From contig NZ_CP080025.1 in assembly GCF_020463795.1 (NCBI RefSeq), positions 2,787,501 to 2,851,500 on the forward strand: 64,000 nucleotides of DNA. The letters run 5' to 3'. The notes beneath the pieces are model-generated. The model ran no database searches and was not told the DNA's origin. It saw nothing but the letters and a program-made list of their open reading frames with translations. This document shows positions 17,794-26,278 of this stretch, piece after piece. This DNA is from Echinicola marina. GTDB taxonomy: Bacteria; Bacteroidota; Bacteroidia; Cytophagales; Cyclobacteriaceae. Numbering within the stretch: the stretch's first letter is position 1; every line of letters begins with the position of its first letter. The position numbers and the translations under genes were made by a program.

Positions 17794-18843
17794 ATGCAAA
17801 AATCAATTTTAATTACCGGAGGAGCTGGCTTTATAGGGAGTCATGTAGTGAAATTATTCGTTTCAAAGTATCCTAAATATAAAGTGGTCAATCTGGATAG
17901 CCTTACTTATGCAGGCAATTTGGAGAATCTTAAAGAAGTAGAGAAGGCAGATAATTATGTTTTCGAAAAAGTAGATCTTTTGGAAGAGTCTGGATTAAAG
18001 GCCGTTTTCGAAAAGCATGAAATTACCGATGTTATTCATTTAGCTGCTGAGTCACATGTGGATAGATCCATTAGTGATCCGTTGGCTTTTGTAAAGACCA
18101 ATGTTATCGGGACAGTAAACCTACTTAATGTGGCTAGAGGTTATTGGAAGGATTACGATGCACACCTTTTCTATCATGTGTCTACAGATGAGGTCTATGG
18201 GTCTTTGGATAATGGAGGGTACTTTGAGGAAACTACCGCTTATGATCCACAATCACCCTATTCTGCCTCTAAGGCTTCATCAGACCATTTTGTAAGAGCA
18301 TACGCCAATACTTATGGATTAAGAACAGTGATCAGTAATTGTTCAAATAATTATGGACCAAATCAATTTCCTGAAAAGTTGATACCTTTATGCGTCCACA
18401 ATATCAAAAACAATAAACCTTTGCCAATTTACGGAAAAGGAGAAAATGTCCGTGATTGGTTGTATGTGATAGACCACGCCCATGCCATAGATAAAATATT
18501 TCATGAGGGAAAAGCTGGAGAAACTTACAATATAGGAGGGTGGAACGAATGGCAGAATATAAATATCGTAAAACTGCTTTGCGAAATAATGGATAGGAAA
18601 TTGGGCAGGGAAAAAGGAACATCTTCAAAGCTGATCACTTTTGTGAAGGATAGGGCAGGACATGATATGAGGTATGCCATCGATGCCAGTAAACTAGAAA
18701 AGGAACTAGGCTGGAAACCTTCCTTGCAGTTTGAGGAGGGAATAGAAAAAACTGTTGATTGGTACCTAGAGAATGAAGCATGGTTGGAACATGTTACCTC
18801 TGGAGATTACCAGAAATATTATATTGAGCATTACCAAGCGTAA
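17794..18843 (+). CDS. rfbB: dTDP-glucose 4,6-dehydratase
   Basis: 349 residues from ATG 17794, chosen because the family begins with KSILITGGAGFIGSH; the 30 extra residues of the longer frame do not look like protein. The NAD loop is GGAGFIGSH, the dehydratase active site includes HVSTDEVYG (Thr-Asp-Glu) and the YSASKASSDHFV Tyr-Lys pair. It converts dTDP-glucose to the 4-keto-6-deoxy sugar on the way to dTDP-rhamnose and relatives. Its pathway partner rfbA lies 32 kb away in this window; rfbC and rfbD were not seen. Confidence 0.96.
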   Translation: MQKSILITGGAGFIGSHVVKLFVSKYPKYKVVNLDSLTYAGNLENLKEVEKADNYVFEKVDLLEESGLKAVFEKHEITDVIHLAAESHVDRSISDPLAFVKTNVIGTVNLLNVARGYWKDYDAHLFYHVSTDEVYGSLDNGGYFEETTAYDPQSPYSASKASSDHFVRAYANTYGLRTVISNCSNNYGPNQFPEKLIPLCVHNIKNNKPLPIYGKGENVRDWLYVIDHAHAIDKIFHEGKAGETYNIGGWNEWQNINIVKLLCEIMDRKLGREKGTSSKLITFVKDRAGHDMRYAIDASKLEKELGWKPSLQFEEGIEKTVDWYLENEAWLEHVTSGDYQKYYIEHYQA

Positions 18844-18860
18844 TGAGAGCAGCCATGGAG

Positions 18861-18909
18861 AAATGCCGAAGTCTATTTCAATCATAATGGACTTTGGCAT
18901 TTCTTTTTT
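18861..18909 (+). terminator. Terminator after rfbB
   Basis: Arms AAATGCCGAAGTC and GACTTTGGCATTT (one G-U pair) enclose a loop of about 16 bases, followed by a T-rich run. Confidence 0.75.
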
Positions 18910-18993
18910 GTATTTTATTCGTTCATTATTGAAATAGTGCAGAGAGTTTGTTTTTAAGGGATTTTTTAGATTTCCAAAACTTAGATATTATAG

Positions 18994-19001
18994 TATATTT
19001 G
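18994..19001 (+). promoter_or_regulatory. Candidate minus-7 box for the polysaccharide export pair
   Basis: TATATTTG is an exact TAnnTTTG box, 28 bases before the start at 19030. The minus-33 region (TTTCC near 18971) is a weak match. Confidence 0.42.
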
Positions 19002-19029
19002 GATAATGCTTAATCTCAAATTGGATTGA

Positions 19030-19827
19030 ATGAAATATTTTCTACTTGTTTTAACCGTATTGGTTTCTCTGTCTTCGTGTATCAGTAATAAGCGGTTGAA
19101 TTATTTGCAAAATTTACCAGGAAATGATCCCATTGAATTGGAAGAATTTATTCCATATGCGGAAGTAGATTATGAATATATTTTGCAGCCATTTGATGTG
19201 GTAGATATCGATTTTGCGTCATCAGATGAAGAACTTACCAAAGTGTTTGAGTACCAGGGATCCCGTAGTGCTAGAGGAGGAGGTGCTGGGGGCGGTGGAG
19301 ATATTTTTTACTTTACAGGCTATAGCTTGGATAAGGATGGTTTGGTGCGTATCCCAAAGTTAGGGCAAATTAAAATTGGCGGGTTAACAGAGGAAGAAGC
19401 GAGGAAAAAAGTGGAAGATGAAATCAATCAATATTTCAAAGAAGAGGTATATGTCCGCTTAAGAACCGGTGGTATTCGATTTACCACTTTGGGGGAATTT
19501 TCCAGTTCTGGTACAAAGGTAATCATGAAGAACAGGGCCACCATATTTGATGCGTTGGCAATGGCTGGAGAAAGTAATATTTTGGCCAAAAAGAATGAGT
19601 TGTATTTAATCAGGCAATATGATGGAGGTACAAAAATCCATCAAATTAACCTGAATGATCGGGCTTTGCTGGCATCACCTTATTACTTTATTCAGCCCAA
19701 TGATATCCTATATCTACAGCCAATGAGCATTAGGCAGGTAGGGGATGCCAATAACCTGACTACAGCCATACAATTAACAATTGGATTAATCACTTCAGTG
19801 CTGTTTTTTGTAGCCTTGACTAAATAA
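19030..19827 (+). CDS. Wza-like polysaccharide export lipoprotein
   Basis: 265 residues. A lipoprotein signal ends in the lipobox LSSC (Cys17). The polysaccharide export domain occupies roughly 45-135 (YILQPFDVVDIDFASSDEEL through KLGQIKIGGLTEEEARKKV), interrupted by a Gly-rich stretch, then an SLBB-like domain (VRLRTGGIRFTTLGEFSS). A C-terminal hydrophobic helix (TTAIQLTIGLITSVLFFVAL) suggests outer membrane insertion like Wza. It would form the outer membrane exit for capsule or exopolysaccharide. The tyrosine-kinase-type co-polymerase gene starts 2 bases later. Confidence 0.88.
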   Translation: MKYFLLVLTVLVSLSSCISNKRLNYLQNLPGNDPIELEEFIPYAEVDYEYILQPFDVVDIDFASSDEELTKVFEYQGSRSARGGGAGGGGDIFYFTGYSLDKDGLVRIPKLGQIKIGGLTEEEARKKVEDEINQYFKEEVYVRLRTGGIRFTTLGEFSSSGTKVIMKNRATIFDALAMAGESNILAKKNELYLIRQYDGGTKIHQINLNDRALLASPYYFIQPNDILYLQPMSIRQVGDANNLTTAIQLTIGLITSVLFFVALTK

Positions 19828-19829
19828 CT

Positions 19830-22280
19830 ATGATAGACCAACAAGACATATCGAAGTTTGAGGAAGAGGTCAAACCAATTGATATAAAGTATTACCTGAT
19901 CAAGTATTCCAGGTATTGGCCTTTGTATTTGATGAGTATTGCCATTGCGATGACTGTGGTATTTTTATACCACAGGTATACAGTGGAGCGCTATGAAGTA
20001 CAAGGGAGTATTTTGATCAAGCGGAATTCTTCACCGGAAGTGAGGATCTTGGATAGGTCCAATATATTTTCTGGGATGAACAATCTGGAAAATGATATAT
20101 TGGTTTTTACTTCTAAAAACCTGGCTGCCGAAGCTTTGAAAAAGCTTCACTTTGATGTGAGTTATTTTGCGTCAACCAATATCAAGGAAGTAGAACTTTA
20201 TGATAAATCGCCCATAAAGGTTCATGTGGACTGGGACCATATTCAGCAAGAAAATAGCTTGATACAGCTTACTAAGGTTGCCGAAAATGAATTTGTTTTA
20301 AATAAAGAGGAAAGAAGTTGGGTCAATTATTTTTCTGCAAAGGCCAGAGGACCTTTTGATGAAGAAATTTTAGATAAATCGTATAAGTTTGAAGAAGTCA
20401 TTGCTTCCAACCGTTCTAAATTCTGGATAGAAGAATTACGTCCTTTAAAGGTTGGGGAAAAGCTATCCTTTGTTATTCATAATCCTACCTCTTTAATAGA
20501 CCATTATGCGAATGCGGTGTCTGTTAGGCCCCAGAATAATTATGGATCAGTATTGAGGGTGACATTGGTTTCGACGATAGTCGAAAAAGGAAGGGATTAT
20601 GTCAATGCTTTGATGGATTCTTATATAGAACATGATCTCAAGGAAAAGAATCTCATGTCCGAAAATACACTTAAGTTCATTGATGAGCAGATGTACATAG
20701 TGGAGGATTCTCTTAAGTCGGTGGAGAAAAGGATGTTGGATTTTAAAGTGGACAATCAGCTACTGGATGTGAATTCAGAATTTGGTGGTGTTTTGGGCAA
20801 AATCCATCTTTTAGAGGAGCATATTCAAGAGTTGGAGTTTGAGTTGGGGTATTTCAAATCCCTAAAAAAATACCTTGATGACAGGTCTAGTGATTATAGC
20901 GAGGTGTTGGCACCCTCTATGATGGGGATAAATGATGGCCTATTGAGCGGGATGACACAGACGTTGATGGATATTTCAATGGAGAGGAGGAAGTTATTGT
21001 CTGCGGTCAATGAAAACCATCCAGATGTGCTGAAACTGGATAAGCAAATAGAAAGATTACGGGAAAATATCTATGAAAACATTCGCAATCTGGTAGCCAA
21101 TACCGAGGAAAAAAGAGCGACTGCAAAAGCCAAACTTGCGGAACTGGACAGGGAGTTTTCCAAGCTGCCCCAGGCGGAGTCCAATTATACCAATATCTAT
21201 AGAGAGTATAAGCTGAGAGAAAATCTTTATAATTATTTATTGGAAAAGCGTGCTGAAGCCGGTATTGCCAAAGCTTCCAATGTGTCGGATAATTCCATTG
21301 TGGATTATGCCAGAAGAGGTAGTCTGATCTTTCCTCAAAAATCACAAAATTATGGGCTGGCTTTTGGTCTGGGTTTTTTTATTCCACTTGGTTTGTTATT
21401 GCTTTACCATTATCTGAACAACAAGATAATGGATCAAATTCAGTTGAAAAATTCTATTAGAATTCCCCTCTTGGGAACAATTGGCTTTAGTGATAAGGAT
21501 ACTAATATGTTGGTGGCCGAATTTCCAAAGGCAATTGTTTCTGAGTCATTCCGCTCTTTGCGGTCAGCATTGTTCTATATTGCCAGTGAAAAGAAATGTA
21601 AGCGCATTTTAGTTACTTCTAGTATTTCTGGAGAAGGGAAAACATTTGTGAGTCTGAACTTAGCCTCTGCAATGGCTTTGAGCGGCAAGAAGACCTGTAT
21701 TCTTGGTATGGACCTTAGGAAACCAAGGATTTCTCAATACGTCGGGGTGAGTAACCGGAAAGGATTGTCTTCCTATTTGGTGGATAAAGCGAGTATGGAG
21801 GATATCGTGCAGCCAACCAAATATGATAATTTGTATTTTGTCCCTTCAGGCCCGGTTCCTCCGAATCCATCAGAGCTACTCTTAAAAAGTAAATTGGAAG
21901 ACTTGGTCAATGAACTGGAAAAGGACTTTGATGTGATCATCATGGATACCCCACCTTTGGCATTGGTATCCGAAACCATGGATTTATTGAGATTTTCTGA
22001 TGTGAACCTGTATATTGTACGACAGGATTATACCCATAAAAAATACCTTTTGATGATCAATGACTTATATGCCAATGATCAAATCAGAAATTTTTACTGT
22101 GTATTCAACGGTTTGAAAGCTGGAGGCGATGTATATGATTTTGGAGGATATAACTATGGTTATGGATATAATTATTCTTATATCAGGAAAAACAAATACA
22201 CTGGCAATTACTACGAGGAAGAGGGTAAACCTGCTAAATCCAGCTGGGTGGCGAAGTTGCTTTCCATATTTAGGGTTTAG
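19830..22280 (+). CDS. Wzc-like polysaccharide co-polymerase with tyrosine kinase domain
   Basis: 816 residues. N-terminal Wzz domain with a membrane helix near residues 30-50, a long coiled-coil periplasmic part (about 260-480), a second membrane helix near 510-530, then a cytoplasmic BY-kinase: Walker A in SSISGEGKTF (about 600), Walker A' in CILGMDLRKPR (about 625), Walker B in VIIMDTPPLAL (about 702). The C-terminal tail has a cluster of tyrosines (YNYGYGYNYSYIRK) for autophosphorylation. It controls chain length and export together with the Wza-like protein directly upstream. No glycosyltransferases, flippase or polymerase are next to it here. Confidence 0.92.
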   Translation: MIDQQDISKFEEEVKPIDIKYYLIKYSRYWPLYLMSIAIAMTVVFLYHRYTVERYEVQGSILIKRNSSPEVRILDRSNIFSGMNNLENDILVFTSKNLAAEALKKLHFDVSYFASTNIKEVELYDKSPIKVHVDWDHIQQENSLIQLTKVAENEFVLNKEERSWVNYFSAKARGPFDEEILDKSYKFEEVIASNRSKFWIEELRPLKVGEKLSFVIHNPTSLIDHYANAVSVRPQNNYGSVLRVTLVSTIVEKGRDYVNALMDSYIEHDLKEKNLMSENTLKFIDEQMYIVEDSLKSVEKRMLDFKVDNQLLDVNSEFGGVLGKIHLLEEHIQELEFELGYFKSLKKYLDDRSSDYSEVLAPSMMGINDGLLSGMTQTLMDISMERRKLLSAVNENHPDVLKLDKQIERLRENIYENIRNLVANTEEKRATAKAKLAELDREFSKLPQAESNYTNIYREYKLRENLYNYLLEKRAEAGIAKASNVSDNSIVDYARRGSLIFPQKSQNYGLAFGLGFFIPLGLLLLYHYLNNKIMDQIQLKNSIRIPLLGTIGFSDKDTNMLVAEFPKAIVSESFRSLRSALFYIASEKKCKRILVTSSISGEGKTFVSLNLASAMALSGKKTCILGMDLRKPRISQYVGVSNRKGLSSYLVDKASMEDIVQPTKYDNLYFVPSGPVPPNPSELLLKSKLEDLVNELEKDFDVIIMDTPPLALVSETMDLLRFSDVNLYIVRQDYTHKKYLLMINDLYANDQIRNFYCVFNGLKAGGDVYDFGGYNYGYGYNYSYIRKNKYTGNYYEEEGKPAKSSWVAKLLSIFRV

Positions 22281-22299
22281 GTAGATCGAGTATTATCAT

Positions 22300-23553
22300 T
22301 TAAGAGATGTTTTCGGCATTCAAAACCTTAAACATGGAGCTTGCTTTCAGGAGACATTCATCATATTCATATGCGGGGTCTGCATCATAGGTAATTGCAC
22401 TTCCGGCAGCAAAAAACAATTCCTTCGTGTTCGTGTCGATAATAATACTCCTGATGATGACACTTAAATCAAAATCACCATTTTCTTTGATATAGCCTAA
22501 AGCCCCGCTAAACCAACCTCTTTTGAAATTTTCGTATTGATCTATCAATTCCATGCATTTGATTTTAGGTGCACCTGTCATACTTCCCATTGGGAAAGTA
22601 TGGGAAATGATTTGATCGAAGCTGATATTGTCTTTGATCGTGGAGGATATGGTAGAGATCATTTGGGATATTTGCTTAAAAGGGTAAATACCAAAAAGTT
22701 CTTCCACCCTAACAGATCCGGGGTCTGATATTCTCGCAAGGTCGTTTCTCATCAAATCTACAATCATAAGGTTCTCTGCCCTTTCCTTTTCACTATGTCG
22801 GAGGGTTTCTTGAAGTTGTAGGTCTTCTTCTCTGGTTTGGCCTCTTTTTATGGTTCCTTTGATAGGTTGTGCAGTAAGTTGGCGACCTTCTTTTTTTATA
22901 AATCTTTCAGGAGAAGCTCCGATTAGGTATTGTTCCTTTGACTTGAAGAAACTACTGAAAGGCATAGGAGATAAGTACTGAAGCTTCAGGAAAACGGAAA
23001 GAGGATCTAGGTGTTCAAATTGAGCGTTAAATGCAATGCAGTAATTGAGTTCATAAATATCTCCTTCACGAATGTGATTTTGAATGCTTTTTACATTTTT
23101 AATATAATCTTCTCTCGTGGTGTTTGAAGTGATTTTTTTGATCAAGGGGACTTGGTATGAAGTACTGAATTCATTGATCTGCCCCATAATGGTATCTGGC
23201 TCCTCGTGTAAAACAATAATTTTGTTCCTTTTAAAGGAAATGACTAAGTCAGCTAGAAAAACGGATGATTCTGGACAACTTACCAATGGAGGGTTTAGGC
23301 TTTTAAGTCGTTCGAATTTATTTTTCAGATCATAACTGAAAATCCCAGCTTTTGCTCCTGGGTAGTTCTCAAGGTCATTCCAATCTATTGCGGTATTTCC
23401 AGCATATAAAATATGATCAAAGCCGTTTTTGGGATAGGGAATATTATTGGGATTATGGTAGGAAAGAAAAAGGTGGTTTTCGCAAGCCCACGAGATAGAT
23501 TTTTCTAATATTCCTGAATGGAGGGGGTATTCCTTTCTCTTTTTTTCTTTCAT
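22300..23553 (-). CDS. pabB: Aminodeoxychorismate synthase component I-like (chorismate-binding)
   Basis: 417 residues of the anthranilate synthase component I / PabB / isochorismate synthase fold. The chorismate-binding C-terminal half shows ASPERFIKKEG, TAQPIKGTIKRG, the RNDLARI segment and GSMTGAPKIKCMELI. The PIKGT motif, with its Lys, points to aminodeoxychorismate synthase rather than anthranilate synthase. It would make 4-amino-4-deoxychorismate for folate. No glutamine amidotransferase or lyase gene is adjacent, so the assignment rests on motifs. A separate menF is present at 34-35 kb. Confidence 0.82.
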   Translation of the reverse strand: MKEKKRKEYPLHSGILEKSISWACENHLFLSYHNPNNIPYPKNGFDHILYAGNTAIDWNDLENYPGAKAGIFSYDLKNKFERLKSLNPPLVSCPESSVFLADLVISFKRNKIIVLHEEPDTIMGQINEFSTSYQVPLIKKITSNTTREDYIKNVKSIQNHIREGDIYELNYCIAFNAQFEHLDPLSVFLKLQYLSPMPFSSFFKSKEQYLIGASPERFIKKEGRQLTAQPIKGTIKRGQTREEDLQLQETLRHSEKERAENLMIVDLMRNDLARISDPGSVRVEELFGIYPFKQISQMISTISSTIKDNISFDQIISHTFPMGSMTGAPKIKCMELIDQYENFKRGWFSGALGYIKENGDFDLSVIIRSIIIDTNTKELFFAAGSAITYDADPAYEYDECLLKASSMFKVLNAENIS

Positions 23554-23581
23554 GCATCAAAAATAAGGGAAAGGGTATAAA

Positions 23582-23611
23582 AAAAGAGGAACTCCGTGGA
23601 ATTCCTCTTTT
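23582..23611 (-). terminator. Terminator after the YceI gene
   Basis: Arms AAAAGAGGAA and TTCCTCTTTT with an inner TCC/GGA pair, then a T run on the minus strand toward pabB. Confidence 0.8.
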
Positions 23612-23633
23612 AATTATTTGCGGTTTACTGGTA

Positions 23634-24356
23634 TTAGTTCGCTTTAATTTCAAAACCAACATTTACAGTGTTGTAAATGAATTTGTCTTTGGCCTTGTCA
23701 ACAGCAGAGCTTTCGTCACTATAAGACAATCCCCAATCAGTTCTATCAATATTAAATCCGGCCTTGGCAGAAACTGTACCATCCTCAATTTTTACAGCTG
23801 CTGGAAATTTGATGTTTTTAGTTGTACCTCTCATGGTCAGGTTACCGCTTATCCAGTGCGTAGGTGTTTCCACCATTTGCTCGCTTAGCGATTTAGGGGT
23901 GTACTCGGTTTCGAACTCTTCTTTGTCCACAATCTCGGCATTGGCAGTGAATGGTTCTACAGAAGTCACTTCAAAAGTGGCTTTTGGATGGTTTGCTGCA
24001 TCAAAGAAATCAGCAGACTGTAGGTGTCCATGTAGTTTACCATAGCTTTCTTCGGATTTTTCCAAGTCATGGATTTCAAGTGCTGTGATGTCAAAAGTGA
24101 ACTCACCGCCAGTGATATCAGTACCTTCTATGCTGATTTCTCCACTGCTTACAGGGATGATACCATAATGCTTGCCAGCTGGCTTATAACCAGTCCACGA
24201 AACCTTACTTTCAGCTTCATTGACACTGATCGTTTTTCCTGTGGCTTCAGCTACCTCTTTGGCTCCAGAGGTCTCTACTGTTTCGCCTTTTTGTCCGCAA
24301 GATGCCACTAATAAGGCTCCTGTTAAGAATAATCCGGTTGTTTTGATTAAATGCAT
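23634..24356 (-). CDS. YceI family lipoprotein
   Basis: 240 residues. A lipoprotein signal ends in the lipobox VASC (Cys20). From about residue 40 it is a YceI domain, a lipocalin-like barrel binding polyisoprenoid or amphiphilic molecules: the opening SKVSWTGYKPAGKHYG, the LHGHLQSADFFDAANHPKATFEVTSV core and the final FNIDRTDWGLSYS are typical. The processed protein would sit on a membrane facing the periplasm. No polyisoprene-related genes are nearby. The ligand in this organism is unknown. Confidence 0.92.
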   Translation of the reverse strand: MHLIKTTGLFLTGALLVASCGQKGETVETSGAKEVAEATGKTISVNEAESKVSWTGYKPAGKHYGIIPVSSGEISIEGTDITGGEFTFDITALEIHDLEKSEESYGKLHGHLQSADFFDAANHPKATFEVTSVEPFTANAEIVDKEEFETEYTPKSLSEQMVETPTHWISGNLTMRGTTKNIKFPAAVKIEDGTVSAKAGFNIDRTDWGLSYSDESSAVDKAKDKFIYNTVNVGFEIKAN

Positions 24357-24446
24357 AGTTGTTTGAATTAATTATGTGTCAAATTTGATGTATATACATG
24401 TAAATTTAAAATTAATAAAAAAGGTTCAATGTCTAATGAAAAAAAC

Positions 24447-24454
24447 TAGATTTG
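24447..24454 (+). promoter_or_regulatory. Candidate minus-7 box before the gamma carbonic anhydrase gene
   Basis: TAGATTTG fits TAnnTTTG, 47 bases before the start at 24501. No clear minus-33 TTG was found. Confidence 0.3.
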
Positions 24455-24500
24455 ATTTAAATATAACGATGAATTGAATTGGATTGTTTAGCATAAAATT

Positions 24501-25016
24501 ATGGCTTTGTTAAAAAAGATAAACGGGAAAGCACCTGAAATGGGTTCAGATTGCTGGCTTGCAGATAATGCAACGGTGGTGGGAGATGTAATAATGGGAG
24601 ATAATTGTACGGTTTGGTTCAATGCCGTTGTACGGGGAGATGTACATGAAATTAGGATTGGCCACAATACCAATATTCAAGATGGAGCGATCATTCACTG
24701 TACCTACCAAAAGGCAGGAACATATATAGGGAATAATGTTTCCATAGCCCATAATGCGATCGTTCATGGATGTACTGTTCATGATAATGTTTTAATAGGA
24801 ATGGGGGCAATAGTAATGGACAATGCAGTTATCAATAGTGGTGCCATTATTGCTGCGGGAGCAGTAGTTTTGGCTGGGACGGTAGTGGAAGCTAATAGTA
24901 TATATGCTGGTATGCCTGCCAAAAAAGTAAAGGATACTGGTGCTGAAATGATGGAGGTAATTGATAGAACTGCGAGAAATTACCCAGTGTATTCCAAATG
25001 GTACCAAGAAGAGTAA
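24501..25016 (+). CDS. Gamma carbonic anhydrase-like hexapeptide protein
   Basis: 171 residues, left-handed beta helix made of hexapeptide repeats from about residue 20 to 140. The three His zinc ligands of gamma-class carbonic anhydrases appear in GAIIHCTYQ, VSIAHNAIVHGC, and the RGD segment (VVRGDVHEIRIG) is conserved. It may interconvert CO2 and bicarbonate, but many members of this family (YrdA/PaaY-like) lack shown activity. It stands alone, with the unknown paralog gene ending 2 bases away on the other strand. Confidence 0.88.
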   Translation: MALLKKINGKAPEMGSDCWLADNATVVGDVIMGDNCTVWFNAVVRGDVHEIRIGHNTNIQDGAIIHCTYQKAGTYIGNNVSIAHNAIVHGCTVHDNVLIGMGAIVMDNAVINSGAIIAAGAVVLAGTVVEANSIYAGMPAKKVKDTGAEMMEVIDRTARNYPVYSKWYQEE

Positions 25017-25017
25017 A

Positions 25018-26163
25018 TTAGTCTGGTGCCATTTTGGGGGTGACTTGACAACACCTGGCGATGATCTGTAAACCTATGGACTCGTAATTACTGTTAGGTC
25101 CAGTGATTTTCATGTTTCTACATAATAAAAGAGATAAGGTAAGCAGAGGGAAGATGCCAGGGTTATTGATTTTTGATCCGTTTGAAAGCCATCCTGGTGC
25201 TTGTCCTTTTAAAGTCCAGCCTCCCATAGACATCAAATATCCCATGAACCAAGGACGAGTGATATCAGCTCTGGTATAGGAAAAACTTACCTTTACATCT
25301 TGTTGTTTACTATCCTTTAAGGTAGTACTGAGCGAAGGCCAGGCTTTGGAAGCAGCTTCATCTGAAAAATTATTAGGTATCATATAAGAAGGGTGGTAAC
25401 TTGTTTTTGGATTGAGTGTGCTACTTAGGGAGGTGGTGTCAAATTGGATTCTAGCATCATAAAAGCTTTTACCTACTATAGAAAGGTCCTTATTAAAGGA
25501 AGGCGTTCTGAACAATGAGGATTTTTTTGTTGGATTGATTTGTTTGATGCTACCTGATAAGAACCTGGAAGAAGCTTCTTCTTGAAGTGGAGAGAGTTTT
25601 TTGACCAAAGACCGAAGGGTATTTTGGTTAGACTGAATTCTTTTTGGAGAAGTATTTCCTGAAATGATATTATCGGCAATTTCCAGGGATATTTTTCTTT
25701 CCAATTCAATTATGGATTCCCGCTCTTGGTTTAAACTTAGTTTGTCTTTAATCGAGGAAGTTTTGGCTTGGGAAATGGTTCTCGATGAGAATAAGTTAGC
25801 CTCAGATGTACTGAAGGATTGATTCGTTGATTGATCAGAACTACTTTGATCAGTAATGCTGGCTGAAAGGATCAAATTGCCATAGACATCCTCGACGGTG
25901 TTGGCGCTGGGTGTGAAGTGGGTATTTATAAATGGGATGGGATTGACCAATCTTGAAATATTTTCAGTAGAGGACATTAGTCCGGAAGGGTTATTGGCCG
26001 TCCAAGGATTAATATATTGCTTGTCATCTAAAACCTCAGGAGGCCAAGAAAATAAAAACTGGATTTCATTCCCGCTAGTACCATTAAATGTTCCCTGTGA
26101 AAAGCCTGATATTAGGAGGTTTTCCAATTGTTTTTGGAAAAAGGTATCATTAAAAATAGACAT
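25018..26163 (-). CDS. Protein of unknown function, short member of a tandem paralog pair
   Basis: 381 residues, no signal peptide, no membrane helix. The family was not recognised. It is clearly related to the next gene upstream (26279-27715): shared blocks are NPWTANNPSGLM..TENISRLV (residues 52-73), ARIQFD...YHPSYMIPNNF (237-266), KVSFSYTR..ITRPWFMGYLMSMGGW (291-316), LSNGSK (326-331) and GLQIIA (364-369). Residues 100-220 are Ser, Thr and Gln-rich with a charged helical stretch (145-200). Compared with its paralog it lacks two segments of about 40 residues. It has its own spacer after a hairpin, so is probably transcribed separately or after readthrough. Function open; a self-assembling or secreted structural role is only a guess. 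Confidence 0.8.
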   Translation of the reverse strand: MSIFNDTFFQKQLENLLISGFSQGTFNGTSGNEIQFLFSWPPEVLDDKQYINPWTANNPSGLMSSTENISRLVNPIPFINTHFTPSANTVEDVYGNLILSASITDQSSSDQSTNQSFSTSEANLFSSRTISQAKTSSIKDKLSLNQERESIIELERKISLEIADNIISGNTSPKRIQSNQNTLRSLVKKLSPLQEEASSRFLSGSIKQINPTKKSSLFRTPSFNKDLSIVGKSFYDARIQFDTTSLSSTLNPKTSYHPSYMIPNNFSDEAASKAWPSLSTTLKDSKQQDVKVSFSYTRADITRPWFMGYLMSMGGWTLKGQAPGWLSNGSKINNPGIFPLLTLSLLLCRNMKITGPNSNYESIGLQIIARCCQVTPKMAPD

Positions 26164-26191
26164 GGAGATATGGGTTATGGTGAGATAAAAG

Positions 26192-26220
26192 AAAAATACG
26201 GCTCACCTGAACCGTATTTT
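26192..26220 (-). terminator. Terminator between the two paralogs
   Basis: Arms AAAATACGG and CCGTATTTT around an 11-base loop with a T run on the minus strand, about 60 bases after the stop of the longer paralog. Confidence 0.72.
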
Positions 26221-26278
26221 AGTCAAAATATGAAAAATGATTGTAGATTCAGTTAACACTTAGTTTTGAAGTCATCGC

